A stretch of DNA of 64,000 bases from G963676795 sp963677215 (GTDB taxonomy: Bacteria; Desulfobacterota; Desulfuromonadia; Desulfuromonadales; Geopsychrobacteraceae), in the NCBI GenBank assembly GCA_963677215.1, contig OY781919.1, positions 2,790,001-2,854,000 of the forward strand. Reading direction: 5' to 3'. A model generated the notes under the pieces. The model searched no databases and had not been told where the DNA came from. It saw only the letters and a program-made list of their open reading frames with translations. The translations under genes and the position numbers were made by a program. Shown here piece by piece: positions 32,645 to 41,179 of this stretch (positions within the stretch are counted from its first letter, which is position 1; every line of letters begins with the position of its first letter).

Positions 32645-33365
32645 TTTACAACGTTTCGATGGACGCAGCAGCAATCAACTGCGGCCGATCAGCTTTCAGC
32701 GTCAGTTTACCCGCTATGCCGAAGGTTCGGTGCTGGTCTGTTGCGGTGAGACAAAGGTGCTCTGCAATGCTTCGGTTGAAGAACGTGTGCCACCGTTCAT
32801 GCGTGGTGAAGGGCGCGGTTGGGTAACCGCTGAATACAGCATGTTGCCACGTTCAACCCACAGTCGGATGATTCGAGAGGCGGCAAAGGGCAAACTGTCC
32901 GGCCGGACCCAGGAGATTCAGCGTCTGATCGGCCGTTCCCTGCGTGCCGTGACCGACCTAGAAGCGATGGGGGAAATCACCGTGCAGATCGACTGCGATG
33001 TCATTCAGGCTGACGCCGGGACAAGAACCGCCTCGATCACCGGTGCCTATGTCGCTCTCTATGATGCGTTCAAAGGACTGGTTGAAAAGGGCGTACTGAA
33101 ATCGATTCCGCTCAAGGACAGTGTTTCGGCGATCAGTGTCGGTATCCTGGACCAGGTGCCTCTGCTCGACCTCTGCTATGTCGAAGACTCGAAGGCCGAG
33201 GTTGATATGAACTTTGTCATCACCGGCTCAGGCAAGTTTGTCGAGGTTCAAGGAACTGCTGAGGAAGAGCCTTTCTCGTTGGAAGAGCTTGACAGCATGC
33301 GCGCTCTGGCGATGGATGGCTGTGCCGAACTCTGTCAGCTGCAGAAACAGGCTCTGGGACTTTGA
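32631..33365 (+). CDS. rph: Ribonuclease PH
   Basis: A phosphorolytic 3'-5' exoribonuclease for tRNA 3' processing, 244 residues. Family blocks are GSVLVCCGETKVLCNASVEE, RGEGRGWVTAEYSMLPRST, GRTQEIQRLIGRSLRAVTDL and the phosphate-site GTRTASITGAYVAL. AAGGAGG precedes the ATG, inside the amidase gene. rdgB begins one base after the stop; the rph-rdgB pair is common. Confidence 0.96.
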   Translation: MEKSDLQRFDGRSSNQLRPISFQRQFTRYAEGSVLVCCGETKVLCNASVEERVPPFMRGEGRGWVTAEYSMLPRSTHSRMIREAAKGKLSGRTQEIQRLIGRSLRAVTDLEAMGEITVQIDCDVIQADAGTRTASITGAYVALYDAFKGLVEKGVLKSIPLKDSVSAISVGILDQVPLLDLCYVEDSKAEVDMNFVITGSGKFVEVQGTAEEEPFSLEELDSMRALAMDGCAELCQLQKQALGL

Positions 33366-33366
33366 G

Positions 33367-33972
33367 ATGTTGAAACTGCTGGTTGCAACGGGAAATAAAG
33401 GGAAGCTCAAAGAGATCCGTCATCTGCTGGAAGGCTGTCCGATTGAGATTATCGGTCTTGATCAGTTTCCGCAGGCCCCGGAGGTTGTCGAAGATGGTGA
33501 CACCTTCACCGCCAATGCCATCAAAAAAGCGACGGAAATGGCTGCCTATTCCGGACTCTTGACCCTTGCCGACGACAGCGGCCTCTGCGTCGCTGCCCTG
33601 GATGGTGAACCGGGGGTGTTCTCGGCCCGCTACGCCAGGGAGCAGGGGGATGACGCAGCCAACAACGCCAAATTACTTGACAAGATGAAGGATGTCGTCG
33701 ATGAGCAGCGGCAGGCTGCATTTCACTGTGTGATGGCGCTGGCCTGGCCGGATGGTCGTAGCGAAACCTTTGACGGCAAGGTCTCCGGTTTGCTGATGCG
33801 TGGTGAACGGGGGGCCGGTGGTTTCGGCTATGACCCGCTGTTCATGGTTCCGGAGTACGGCAAGACAACGGCGGAGCTGCCGATCGAGATCAAGAATCGT
33901 ATCAGCCATCGTGGGCAGGCACTGCGTAAGGTGGTGCCGTTATTAAAAGAGTTGGCAGAGCAGGACGTTTGA
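33367..33972 (+). CDS. rdgB: Non-canonical purine NTP pyrophosphatase, RdgB/HAM1 family
   Basis: Removes ITP, dITP and XTP from the nucleotide pool. The 201-residue protein starts MLKLLVATGNKGKLKEI and contains the active-site LADDSGLCVAALDGEPGVFSARYA and the C-terminal GGFGYDPLF and ISHRGQAL. The frame extends upstream into rph, but ATG 33367 gives the family N-terminus. Confidence 0.96.
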   Translation: MLKLLVATGNKGKLKEIRHLLEGCPIEIIGLDQFPQAPEVVEDGDTFTANAIKKATEMAAYSGLLTLADDSGLCVAALDGEPGVFSARYAREQGDDAANNAKLLDKMKDVVDEQRQAAFHCVMALAWPDGRSETFDGKVSGLLMRGERGAGGFGYDPLFMVPEYGKTTAELPIEIKNRISHRGQALRKVVPLLKELAEQDV

Positions 33973-34034
33973 GCCACAAGGCCCGGTGTCAGTGGGCTGG
34001 TTTGTCAAATACCAATTGAAATAAGGAGAGTAGC

Positions 34035-34448
34035 GTGGAAAGAACATTTGCGATCATCAAGCCCGATGCCTTTGAAGCTGGTTATGCAGGCCGGATTCTG
34101 GCCCGCATCTATGCCGAGGGGTTCAAGGTTGTCGGTCTGAAGAAACTTTACATGAGCAAGGTTGAAGCCGAGGGCTTTTATGCCGTTCATAGTGAGCGTC
34201 CTTTCTTTGGCGAACTGACCGATTTCATGGCCAGTGGTCCATGTGTCGTCATGGCCCTTGAAGCCGAGGGAGCGATAAAGAAATGGCGGGATCTGATGGG
34301 CGCAACCAACCCGGCTGACGCTGCTGACGGGACTTTGCGCAAAGAGTTTGGGACCGCGATCAACCGCAACGCGACCCATGGCTCCGATGCCCCGGAGACA
34401 GCAGCGTTTGAGCTCGGTTATTTCTTCAGCGGGCTTGAGCTGCTCTAA
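34035..34448 (+). CDS. ndk: Nucleoside diphosphate kinase
   Basis: Balances nucleoside triphosphate pools by phosphate transfer through His115 (NATHGSDAPE). The 137-residue sequence begins MERTFAIIKPDAF. The start is a GTG with AAGGAG seven bases upstream. It is followed at once by a strong terminator and lies 62 bp after rdgB. Confidence 0.97.
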   Translation: MERTFAIIKPDAFEAGYAGRILARIYAEGFKVVGLKKLYMSKVEAEGFYAVHSERPFFGELTDFMASGPCVVMALEAEGAIKKWRDLMGATNPADAADGTLRKEFGTAINRNATHGSDAPETAAFELGYFFSGLELL

Positions 34449-34473
34449 GCTGGATTAAGAGCTTGTCACCCGG

Positions 34474-34505
34474 AAAGCCCTTCGTTAGAATCCGAAGGGC
34501 TTTTT
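34474..34505 (+). terminator. Rho-independent terminator after ndk
   Basis: AAAGCCCTTCG and CGAAGGGCTTT form a perfect stem, and five T end the structure. It lies only 24 bp before the rlmN start, so rlmN transcription probably depends on read-through or an overlapping promoter. Confidence 0.9.
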
Positions 34506-34528
34506 GTCGTAGATACGAAGAGGTTTCA

Positions 34529-35572
34529 TTGAATCAGAGTAAGATTGATCTTAAAAGTTTGACCCTGCCGGAACTGGAAGCCTTTCTGGCTGACCTGGGC
34601 AAGGAGAAGTACCGCTCCAAGCAGATACTGCGCTGGATCTATCAGCGTCAGGTTTGCGACTTTGAACAGATGACCGATCTGGCCAAGCTGTTCAGGCAGC
34701 AGTTGGCAGAGCGTTCCTACGTCTCGGAACTGGTCCCGGAAACTGTCCAGACCAGCAAGGACGGGACCCGGAAATATCTGTTCCGCCTGGATGACGGTGA
34801 AACCGTCGAAGCTGTGCGGATTCCGATGGATGAGGACCGGGCGACCCTGTGTATCTCCTCGCAGGTCGGGTGTGCCATGGGCTGTCAGTTCTGCATGACC
34901 GGGACCTTTGGTCTGATTCGTAATTTGCGGGTCGATGAAATCATCAACCAGGTCTGCGCCGCTCTCAAGGACGGGTCGATCGGCAACATTGTCTTCATGG
35001 GGATGGGGGAGCCGCTGCATAACCTGGACAACGTGGTTGCCGCTTTGAAGATTCTTTATCTTGATGACGGACTCGCCTTTGGTACACGCAGGGTCACTCT
35101 GTCGACCTGTGGCCTAGTGCCTAAAATCCGCGAACTGAGCGAACAGGTGAAGGTTCAGCTGGCGGTCTCACTCAATGCGACGACAGATGAGCTGCGTAAC
35201 CGCCTGATGCCGGTTAATCAGCGCTATCCGTTGAGTGAGCTGATGGCGGCCTGCCGGGATTATGCCAACCGCACCAAGCATCGGGTCACCTTTGAGTATA
35301 TTTTGCTTGGCGGCGTCAATGACAGCATCGCAGATGCCAAGCGCCTGATCAAGCTCACTCATGGTGTCCGCTGCAAGTTGAACCTGATCGCCTATAACGA
35401 ACACGAGGGAGCCGAATTCAGGTCTCCGAGTCCGGAAGCGGTCAAGGAGTTTCAGTCCTATCTGCTGCAGAGAGGCTTGGTGGCGACGCTGCGGGCCAGC
35501 AAAGGGCAGGATATCGCTGCCGCCTGCGGTCAGCTCAAAGGGCAGATGGACAAAGCAACAGGCAACCCTTAG
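34529..35572 (+). CDS. rlmN: Dual-specificity 23S rRNA/tRNA adenine C2-methyltransferase
   Basis: A radical-SAM methyltransferase of 347 residues acting on A2503 of 23S rRNA and A37 of some tRNAs. The CxxxCxxC cluster is in GCAMGCQFCMTG, GMGEPLHN follows, and the methyl-carrying Cys is in DIAAACGQLKGQ. The start is TTG 34529 with AAGAGG five bases upstream; an earlier in-frame start would run through the terminator hairpin. Confidence 0.95.
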   Translation: MNQSKIDLKSLTLPELEAFLADLGKEKYRSKQILRWIYQRQVCDFEQMTDLAKLFRQQLAERSYVSELVPETVQTSKDGTRKYLFRLDDGETVEAVRIPMDEDRATLCISSQVGCAMGCQFCMTGTFGLIRNLRVDEIINQVCAALKDGSIGNIVFMGMGEPLHNLDNVVAALKILYLDDGLAFGTRRVTLSTCGLVPKIRELSEQVKVQLAVSLNATTDELRNRLMPVNQRYPLSELMAACRDYANRTKHRVTFEYILLGGVNDSIADAKRLIKLTHGVRCKLNLIAYNEHEGAEFRSPSPEAVKEFQSYLLQRGLVATLRASKGQDIAAACGQLKGQMDKATGNP

Positions 35573-35609
35573 CTTTTTAATTGTCAGTATTTTTTCAGGA
35601 GTTATTTGT

Positions 35610-36491
35610 ATGAACGAACCTGTTATCGGTGTAATCGGCGGCAGTGGTCTCTATGAGATCGAAGGGCTGACCGATGTCAAGGAAGTGAAACTCGAAACCC
35701 CCTTCGGAGATCCTTCCGATGCCTATATTACCGGTACCCTGAACGGAGCCAAGATGGTCTTTCTGCCCCGCCATGGGCGCGGCCATCGTTTTCTTCCATC
35801 CGAGGTCAACTACCGGGCCAATATCTACGGGATGAAACTGCTCGGCGTTGAGCAGATCATTTCCGTTTCGGCGGTCGGCAGCATGAAGGAACAGATCGTG
35901 CCTGGTCATATCGTGATTCCTGATCAGTTTTTTGATCGGACGCAAGGCAAACGGGCTTCGACTTTCTTCGGCAACGGCGTGGTCGGTCATGTCCAGTTTG
36001 CCGATCCGGTCTGTGGCGAGTTGTCTGAGATCCTCTACGAATCCGCTGATTGTGTAGGAGCGACGGTTCACAAGGGAGGGACCTATATCTGCATAGAGGG
36101 ACCGAACTTCTCGACCCGCGCCGAATCGAAGATCTTCCGCAGCTGGGGTGTCGATATCATCGGCATGACCAACCTGCCTGAATCCCGCCTGGCCCGCGAG
36201 GCAGAGATCTGTTACGGTACCGTCGCTTTGGCGACCGACTACGACTGCTGGCACGATGGTCATGACGATGTCTCCGTTGAGGCAGTCATCGCGATTATCC
36301 ATCAGAATGTTGCGACCGCCAAGGCGATCATCAAGGAGGCGGTCGGGCGCATCGTCAACCAGCGAGCGCAGCGTGACTGTGCCTGCGCCGAGGCGTTGAA
36401 ATATGCCATTATGACCAATAAGAGCATGATTCCTGAAGAAACCGTGAAGGCCCTGGAACCGTTGATGGGCCGCTATCTGAAAGAGGGATAA
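35610..36491 (+). CDS. mtnP: S-methyl-5'-thioadenosine phosphorylase
   Basis: Splits methylthioadenosine, a by-product of polyamine and SAM chemistry, into adenine and methylthioribose-1-phosphate. The 293 residues show IGVIGGSGLYEIEGL, LPRHGRGHRFLPSEVNYRANI and the MTAP-type purine-site GMTNLPESRLAREAEICYGTVALATDYDCW. These features favour MTAP over PNP. TCAGGAG precedes the ATG. A PfkB kinase follows 3 bp later. Confidence 0.92.
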   Translation: MNEPVIGVIGGSGLYEIEGLTDVKEVKLETPFGDPSDAYITGTLNGAKMVFLPRHGRGHRFLPSEVNYRANIYGMKLLGVEQIISVSAVGSMKEQIVPGHIVIPDQFFDRTQGKRASTFFGNGVVGHVQFADPVCGELSEILYESADCVGATVHKGGTYICIEGPNFSTRAESKIFRSWGVDIIGMTNLPESRLAREAEICYGTVALATDYDCWHDGHDDVSVEAVIAIIHQNVATAKAIIKEAVGRIVNQRAQRDCACAEALKYAIMTNKSMIPEETVKALEPLMGRYLKEG

Positions 36492-36494
36492 AAG

Positions 36495-37406
36495 ATGAGT
36501 ATTCTAGTTGTTGGCAGCGTTGCCTTTGACTCAATCAGCACCCCGTTCGGCCAGGTTGAAGATATTCTGGGCGGTTCTGCCTGTTATTTTTCGACATCGG
36601 CCAGCTTCTTTACCGACGTCAACCTGGTTGCCGTCATCGGTGAGGATTTTCCTCAGGAGCACATCGATTTTCTCAAGAGCCGCAATGTCAATCTCGATGG
36701 ATTGCAGCAGGTTCCGGGGCAGACCTTTCGCTGGAAGGGGCGCTATGAGTACGATTTGAATGAGGCTCATACCCTGGAAACCCATCTGAACGTTTTTGAG
36801 AATTTCAAGCCGCAGCTTCCCGAATCCTATCGTGATGCCGAGTATGTGTTTCTGGCCAACATCGATCCTGAACTGCAACTCGAAGTGCTGCAGCAGGTGC
36901 GCAGCCCGAAACTGGTCGCCTGCGATACCATGAACTTCTGGATCGGCGGGAAAAAGGAGCAGTTGATCAAAACCCTGACCAAGGTCGATATCCTGGTCAT
37001 TAATGAAGGAGAAGCTCGTCAGCTGGCAGATGAGCCGAATCTGATCAAGGCTGCCCAGATTATCCGCGGCTTCGGGCCGAAGACCCTGGTCGTCAAGCGC
37101 GGCGAATATGGTGTCCTGATGTTCAGCGAAGGGTCGACCTTTGCGGCGCCGGCCTATCCGCTCGAAGAGGTTTTCGATCCGACCGGTGCAGGCGATACCT
37201 TTGCCGGCGGTTTTGTCGGCTATCTGGCTTCAACCCGCAATCTGGATGAAAAAAATCTGCGTAAAGCGATAGTTTTTGGTACTGTAATGGCATCCTTTAC
37301 CGTCGAAAAGTTCAGCCTCGACCGTTTGCGCGAAATCGATCATCAGGAAATTGCTGATCGTTATCGTCGCATCAAGCTGTTGACCGAATTTTCCGATATC
37401 GACTGA
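36495..37406 (+). CDS. PfkB-family carbohydrate/nucleoside kinase
   Basis: A ribokinase-fold kinase of 303 residues with GGSACYFSTSASFF near the N-terminus and the PfkB signature DPTGAGDTFAGG, whose catalytic base is D234. The substrate is not evident. Tight linkage to mtnP (3 bp) suggests a nucleoside or pentose from methylthioadenosine salvage, for example adenosine or a ribose derivative. GAGGGAT lies before the ATG. Confidence 0.88.
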   Translation: MSILVVGSVAFDSISTPFGQVEDILGGSACYFSTSASFFTDVNLVAVIGEDFPQEHIDFLKSRNVNLDGLQQVPGQTFRWKGRYEYDLNEAHTLETHLNVFENFKPQLPESYRDAEYVFLANIDPELQLEVLQQVRSPKLVACDTMNFWIGGKKEQLIKTLTKVDILVINEGEARQLADEPNLIKAAQIIRGFGPKTLVVKRGEYGVLMFSEGSTFAAPAYPLEEVFDPTGAGDTFAGGFVGYLASTRNLDEKNLRKAIVFGTVMASFTVEKFSLDRLREIDHQEIADRYRRIKLLTEFSDID

Positions 37407-37447
37407 TCTTCTCACCGAATGACGCCAGGCGTCTGATTGGGGGTGAC

Positions 37448-37933
37448 ATGTTTGTCCAGCATCCACAGCTGAAGCAATTGAATGTCGCAGCGGAAAAGAT
37501 AACCCGGTTGCACGTTGCCCAGAGCAGCGTGCAGCTGGCTTTTTCCGGTTTCCCTCCTCAGCTCTGCAAGGCATTTCTGCTCAGCATTGAGGGCAATAGC
37601 AGGGCACTGGTTGTTGTCGCCTATTATCTGATGGAGAGCCGCTGTTCGGTTTTTTTCGTACCGAAGCAGGGGGAAGTGTCCGCAGAGCAGCTGGACGCCA
37701 CCTACGAAGACGGTTGGGCCTTTGTCGAATCGATGGGCTTTGTCCTCACCGAGACTGATTATCACCTGAAAGCCCTCGATGACCGCAAGCAGTTTCTGGC
37801 GAGTTTGCCGATCTGTCAGGCTCCCCAGCAGGCAGTAACGGACAGGCGTGGTAATGATATGCTGGAAAAGGAAGTCAGAGATTTGCGTGAACGCTGTATG
37901 GAAAGCTTTGGACGTTTTTTGTCTTCACTTTAA
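37448..37933 (+). CDS. Conserved-looking hypothetical protein
   Basis: A 161-residue soluble protein that I do not recognise. It has no signal peptide or membrane helix, and a mixed alpha/beta pattern with a hydrophobic strand (RALVVVAYYL) and a charged C-terminal helix (DMLEKEVRDLRERCMESFGRFLSSL). It sits in the same direction between the PfkB kinase (42 bp) and the TPR lipoprotein (28 bp). GGGGGTGAC gives a plausible start. Codon use is like its neighbours, so it is probably a real gene. Confidence 0.8.
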   Translation: MFVQHPQLKQLNVAAEKITRLHVAQSSVQLAFSGFPPQLCKAFLLSIEGNSRALVVVAYYLMESRCSVFFVPKQGEVSAEQLDATYEDGWAFVESMGFVLTETDYHLKALDDRKQFLASLPICQAPQQAVTDRRGNDMLEKEVRDLRERCMESFGRFLSSL

Positions 37934-37960
37934 TGGTTCGCTTGTTCAAAGGGGTTGTAA

Positions 37961-38707
37961 ATGAAAGTTCTCGTTGTCTGTTTCTGTCTCGCCCTGATGC
38001 TCACCGGTTGTGCGGCATCGACCAGGGTTTCCGAAAATAAGCAGCAGGCCGATTCACATTATAAGATGGCGGTTGCTCACCTGCAGGCTAACAATCCGAC
38101 TTTGGCACTCAAGGAACTTTTGGCTGCCGTTCAGGCTGATCCGGACAACAGTGACATTCATGCCGCCCTGGGCCAGGTCTATCAGCGTAAGAAAGCTTAC
38201 CTGCAGTCTGAACGCCACTATCTTCGCGCACTGGAACTGTCTGACAACGATCCGCGTTATCAGAACAATCTGGCGACCCTCTATCTGGATCTGCAGCGCT
38301 GGGATGATGCCATTGACAATTTTGACAAAGCGTCAAAAAACCTGCTCTTTGTCGATGCCCATGTTGCGGCAGCAGGTAAGGCTTATGCTCTGTTCAAGAA
38401 AGAGGATTATGCCAGCGCGTTGAAGGGTTATGATGAGGCGCTGGCTCTGGCGCCTCGGTATGCCGAAGCTCATTATCTGAAGAATCGTGTTTACCTTGCG
38501 ATGGAAAACCTGGAGATGGCCGAATACGAACTTCGTCAGGCTATCGATATTGTTCCTCAGTTTCTACAGGCCCGTTATGAACTGGGAATGATGCTTCTGC
38601 AACAGGGGAGGTCGGAAGAGGCAAAGAATGAATTTCAGCTGATCGTCAATTTCGCCGAAAACTCGGAATGGGGGGCGAAGGCCAAAAAGGCACTCAAAAC
38701 GCTTTAA
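37961..38707 (+). CDS. TPR lipoprotein, PilF/PilW-like
   Basis: A 248-residue protein with a lipoprotein signal and lipobox LTGC at residues 14-17, then about six TPR units. It resembles PilF/PilW pilotins that assemble the type IV pilus secretin, but no other pilus gene is nearby, so that role is inferred. GGGG TTGTAA precedes the ATG. Aspartate is absent at +2 after the lipid Cys (CAAS), which predicts outer-membrane sorting. Confidence 0.85.
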   Translation: MKVLVVCFCLALMLTGCAASTRVSENKQQADSHYKMAVAHLQANNPTLALKELLAAVQADPDNSDIHAALGQVYQRKKAYLQSERHYLRALELSDNDPRYQNNLATLYLDLQRWDDAIDNFDKASKNLLFVDAHVAAAGKAYALFKKEDYASALKGYDEALALAPRYAEAHYLKNRVYLAMENLEMAEYELRQAIDIVPQFLQARYELGMMLLQQGRSEEAKNEFQLIVNFAENSEWGAKAKKALKTL

Positions 38708-38730
38708 TTAACGTTCGTTTGTGAGATTTC

Positions 38731-39234
38731 ATGATTATTCAGTGTCTGAAATGTGGAGCGCGTTACCGAACTAAGGTCTTGAGCCAGGCCAAAACTCCGT
38801 TGCAGGCCACCTGTCCGAAATGTCAGCATCGCTTTCTGGTGACGGTGGATGCCAGTTCGATTGACCCGCCCAGGATTCTGATTGTTGACGATGCACGTTT
38901 CTTCAGGGAACTGATTATCGATCTGCTCAAGGATCGTGAGCTGGTCCTGGAAACTGCTGACAGTGCTCGGGAAGCCTTGGAGAAACTCCATCAGGAAGAC
39001 TATGCCCTGCTGATGGTCGATATCAACCTGCCGGACATGAACGGGCTTGAGCTGATCGGCAAACTACGTGAGGACGGTAAACTGCAGAGCCTGAAGATCC
39101 TGAGTATCAGCGGCGTCTATCGCAAGGATGCCGATGCCATGAGCGCCATCCGTGCCGGAGCTGACGATTTTATGCCCAAGTCGTTTCAGCCGGATGAGTT
39201 GATGGAGCGCATCGACAGGTTGCTGGGCAAGTGA
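38731..39234 (+). CDS. Zinc-ribbon response-regulator receiver protein
   Basis: A 167-residue protein joining a short MJ0042-type zinc ribbon (C5, C8, C28, C31) to a receiver domain. The receiver has the acidic pair VDDARFF, the phospho-acceptor Asp97 (LMVDINLPDMNG) and the Lys in MPKSF. There is no output domain. The zinc ribbon may bind a partner protein or nucleic acid. It overlaps the following phosphorylase gene as GTGA. Confidence 0.88.
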   Translation: MIIQCLKCGARYRTKVLSQAKTPLQATCPKCQHRFLVTVDASSIDPPRILIVDDARFFRELIIDLLKDRELVLETADSAREALEKLHQEDYALLMVDINLPDMNGLELIGKLREDGKLQSLKILSISGVYRKDADAMSAIRAGADDFMPKSFQPDELMERIDRLLGK

Positions 39235-40034
39235 TTGAGACTGTAGAGCTTAGCGAAGCAGCAGTGCAGCTGGAACGTTGGCTACCCGCTCGGCCTCAGT
39301 TGGCGGTTGTCCTCGGATCGGGCTTCAATAGCTTGCCGGAGCAGCTTTCTCAGTGTCAGACCTTGGCCTACGAGGAACTTCCCGGGTTGCCCAGAACCGG
39401 TGCTGCCGGGCACGCAGGTCTGGTGCATTGCGGAAAATTTGCCGACCTAGATCTGCTCGTTTTTCAGGGTCGTTATCACTGTTACGAGGGCTATTCGGCA
39501 TGGCAGGCTGCGGTACTGGTGCGCCTGGTTGCCGCACTTCGTTGTCCCCGCTTGCTGTTGACCAATGCCGTTGGCGGGTTGAATGCTGCGATGCAGCCAG
39601 GTGATTACATGCTGGCGGAAGATCATCTCAATTTTACCGGCCTCAATCCTCTGGTAGGGCTAAAAGACGTGTTTATCGATCTTGGTCAACTCTATCATCG
39701 TTTTCCGGAACGGTTAACGCGAGAGTTGATGATTCAGGACATCGCTCTCCATCGGGGGGTGCTGGCCTGGATGTTGGGGCCAAGTTACGAGACTCCTGCA
39801 GAGGTCAGGGCCTTGCAGCGTCTTGGCGCTGATGCCGTCGGAATGTCTACCGTGCCTGAGGCGATCATGGCACATTACTGTGGAATCGATGTTGCTGTCC
39901 TGTCCCTGGTCACTAACCTGGGGGCCGGGTTGAGCCCGCTGGCACTCCGCCATGAAGATGTGCTGCAGGTCGGAGCGCGTTCTGCGCAACAATTTCCCGC
40001 TGTTCTCAAAAGATTGATTGCTCATTGGACCTGA
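39231..40034 (+). CDS. Purine-nucleoside phosphorylase, trimeric type
   Basis: A 267-residue enzyme with the phosphate loop VVLGSGFNSLPEQL, FQGRYHCYEGYS, LTNAVGGLNAAMQPGDYML and the purine-site block MLGPSYETPAEVRALQRLGADAVGMSTVPE. It cleaves inosine and guanosine to base and ribose-1-phosphate. The start is a GTG that overlaps the stop of the zinc-ribbon regulator. Together with mtnP, 3 kb upstream, it gives two purine phosphorylases in one stretch. Confidence 0.93.
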   Translation: MIETVELSEAAVQLERWLPARPQLAVVLGSGFNSLPEQLSQCQTLAYEELPGLPRTGAAGHAGLVHCGKFADLDLLVFQGRYHCYEGYSAWQAAVLVRLVAALRCPRLLLTNAVGGLNAAMQPGDYMLAEDHLNFTGLNPLVGLKDVFIDLGQLYHRFPERLTRELMIQDIALHRGVLAWMLGPSYETPAEVRALQRLGADAVGMSTVPEAIMAHYCGIDVAVLSLVTNLGAGLSPLALRHEDVLQVGARSAQQFPAVLKRLIAHWT

Positions 40035-40086
40035 TGGTCGGCAGCTCTTTTTGTATCTTTCCTCTACTGTTCTTGCCTGCAGCGGC

Positions 40087-40114
40087 TTGACTACCCTTTC
40101 TACGCTGATAAACT
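40087..40114 (+). promoter_or_regulatory. Candidate sigma-70 promoter before the response regulator
   Basis: TTGACT (40087) and TAAACT (40109) with 16-bp spacing. The -35 is good and the -10 is weak. It lies 28 bp before the ATG. Confidence 0.4.
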
Positions 40115-40141
40115 TTCAATAACATGAAAAGTGGGTGATGT

Positions 40142-40513
40142 ATGTCGAAGATTCTTGTTGTTGATGATGAAGAAAATGCCCGGATCGGGCTTAAAAAATA
40201 TCTCGAAGGCCAACAGCATCAGGTAGTTGCTGCATCAGACGGCAGGGAAGCTCTTTCCGAGCTGATTCGTCAGCAACCGGATATCGTGATTACCGATATC
40301 AGTATGCCGGGAATGAACGGTCTGATTCTGCTCGAGCAGATGATGCAGCATTTTCCAGCGGTGCCGGTGATCATGATGACGGCTTACGGCGAGATCGATT
40401 CCTATCTGCAGTCGAAGCGACTGGGTGTCTTCGAGTACCTGATCAAGCCGGTCAGATTGGCTGACCTGAAGACACTCATCGATCGGATCACCTGCGAAAG
40501 GGCTCTCAATTAA
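40142..40513 (+). CDS. Single-domain response regulator
   Basis: A 123-residue stand-alone receiver: VVDDEENAR acidic pair, phospho-acceptor Asp52 (VITDISMPGMNG), Thr in MMTAYG and Lys in LIKPV. There is no output domain, so it acts as a phosphate shuttle or by protein contact. It lies 38 bp before a UspA gene and about 700 bp before a receiver-kinase hybrid that is a candidate partner. Confidence 0.92.
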   Translation: MSKILVVDDEENARIGLKKYLEGQQHQVVAASDGREALSELIRQQPDIVITDISMPGMNGLILLEQMMQHFPAVPVIMMTAYGEIDSYLQSKRLGVFEYLIKPVRLADLKTLIDRITCERALN

Positions 40514-40551
40514 TCATTTTTTGCGAGCGGCTTTCGGAATAGGGGGCACAG

Positions 40552-41004
40552 ATGAAAGACTGTAAAGCAATACTTGTCGCGATTGATTTCTCGGATAGTT
40601 CTGATAATGCTTTTCAGATGGCGCTTTCGATGGCCCGAAAATTTGATGCCAAGCTCATTGTGCTGCATGTCATCAACGAGCCCATCGATCTGCGGGGATT
40701 CTATGTACCGCACATCTCTTTTGAAAAGCTCGAAGAGGAAATCATGGAAGGGGCCAAGAAGATGATGGACAGTTTCTGCCATCGGAACCTTGCCGACTAT
40801 GCCAATCATGAATGCATGATTGTTGCCGGGATTCCTTTCGAACAGATCATCGGCCAGGCCGAGGAAAAATCTGCCGACCTGATCGTCATGGGGACACATG
40901 GTCGGGCAGGTCTTGATCATGTTCTTTTCGGTAGTACTGCTGAAAAGGTCGTGCGCAAGTCTCCGTTCCCGGTTTTGACGGTACGTCTAGAAGAAGAGGC
41001 ATAA
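40552..41004 (+). CDS. Universal stress protein, UspA family
   Basis: A 150-residue UspA-fold protein with AILVAIDFSDSSDNAF at the N-terminus. The ATP-binding signature GTHGRAGLDHVLFGSTAEKV is near the C-terminus, so it is of the ATP-binding type. Its role is general stress tolerance; partners are unknown. It is probably co-transcribed with the single-domain regulator, and two hairpins follow. Confidence 0.92.
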   Translation: MKDCKAILVAIDFSDSSDNAFQMALSMARKFDAKLIVLHVINEPIDLRGFYVPHISFEKLEEEIMEGAKKMMDSFCHRNLADYANHECMIVAGIPFEQIIGQAEEKSADLIVMGTHGRAGLDHVLFGSTAEKVVRKSPFPVLTVRLEEEA

Positions 41005-41014
41005 TAGCAGCTTA

Positions 41015-41087
41015 ATCAGGCGTCTTGATAGCGCCTGATCGACGAGGGAGTCGCAAAAACAAGGGGTCATTGGCCCCTTGTTTTTTT
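41015..41087 (+). terminator. Tandem hairpins ending the uspA transcript
   Basis: First hairpin: ATCAGGCG (41015) with CGCCTGAT (41032), no T-run. Second: ACAAGGGG with CCCCTTGT followed by seven T (41055-41087), a standard intrinsic terminator that may act in both directions because A runs precede it. Confidence 0.88.
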
Positions 41088-41138
41088 ATCTCTGCAGATG
41101 TGTAGACAAATTTATTCATGGGTTAATGTCGCTGAAAC

Positions 41139-41147
41139 TGCTATAGT
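41139..41147 (+). promoter_or_regulatory. Candidate extended -10 promoter for the hybrid kinase
   Basis: TGCTATAGT matches an extended -10 (TG-N-TATAAT, one mismatch), 33 bp before the ATG. No clear -35 is seen. Confidence 0.4.
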
Positions 41148-41179
41148 TATTGATCGATTTATATTCCAAGGGGGGTATT

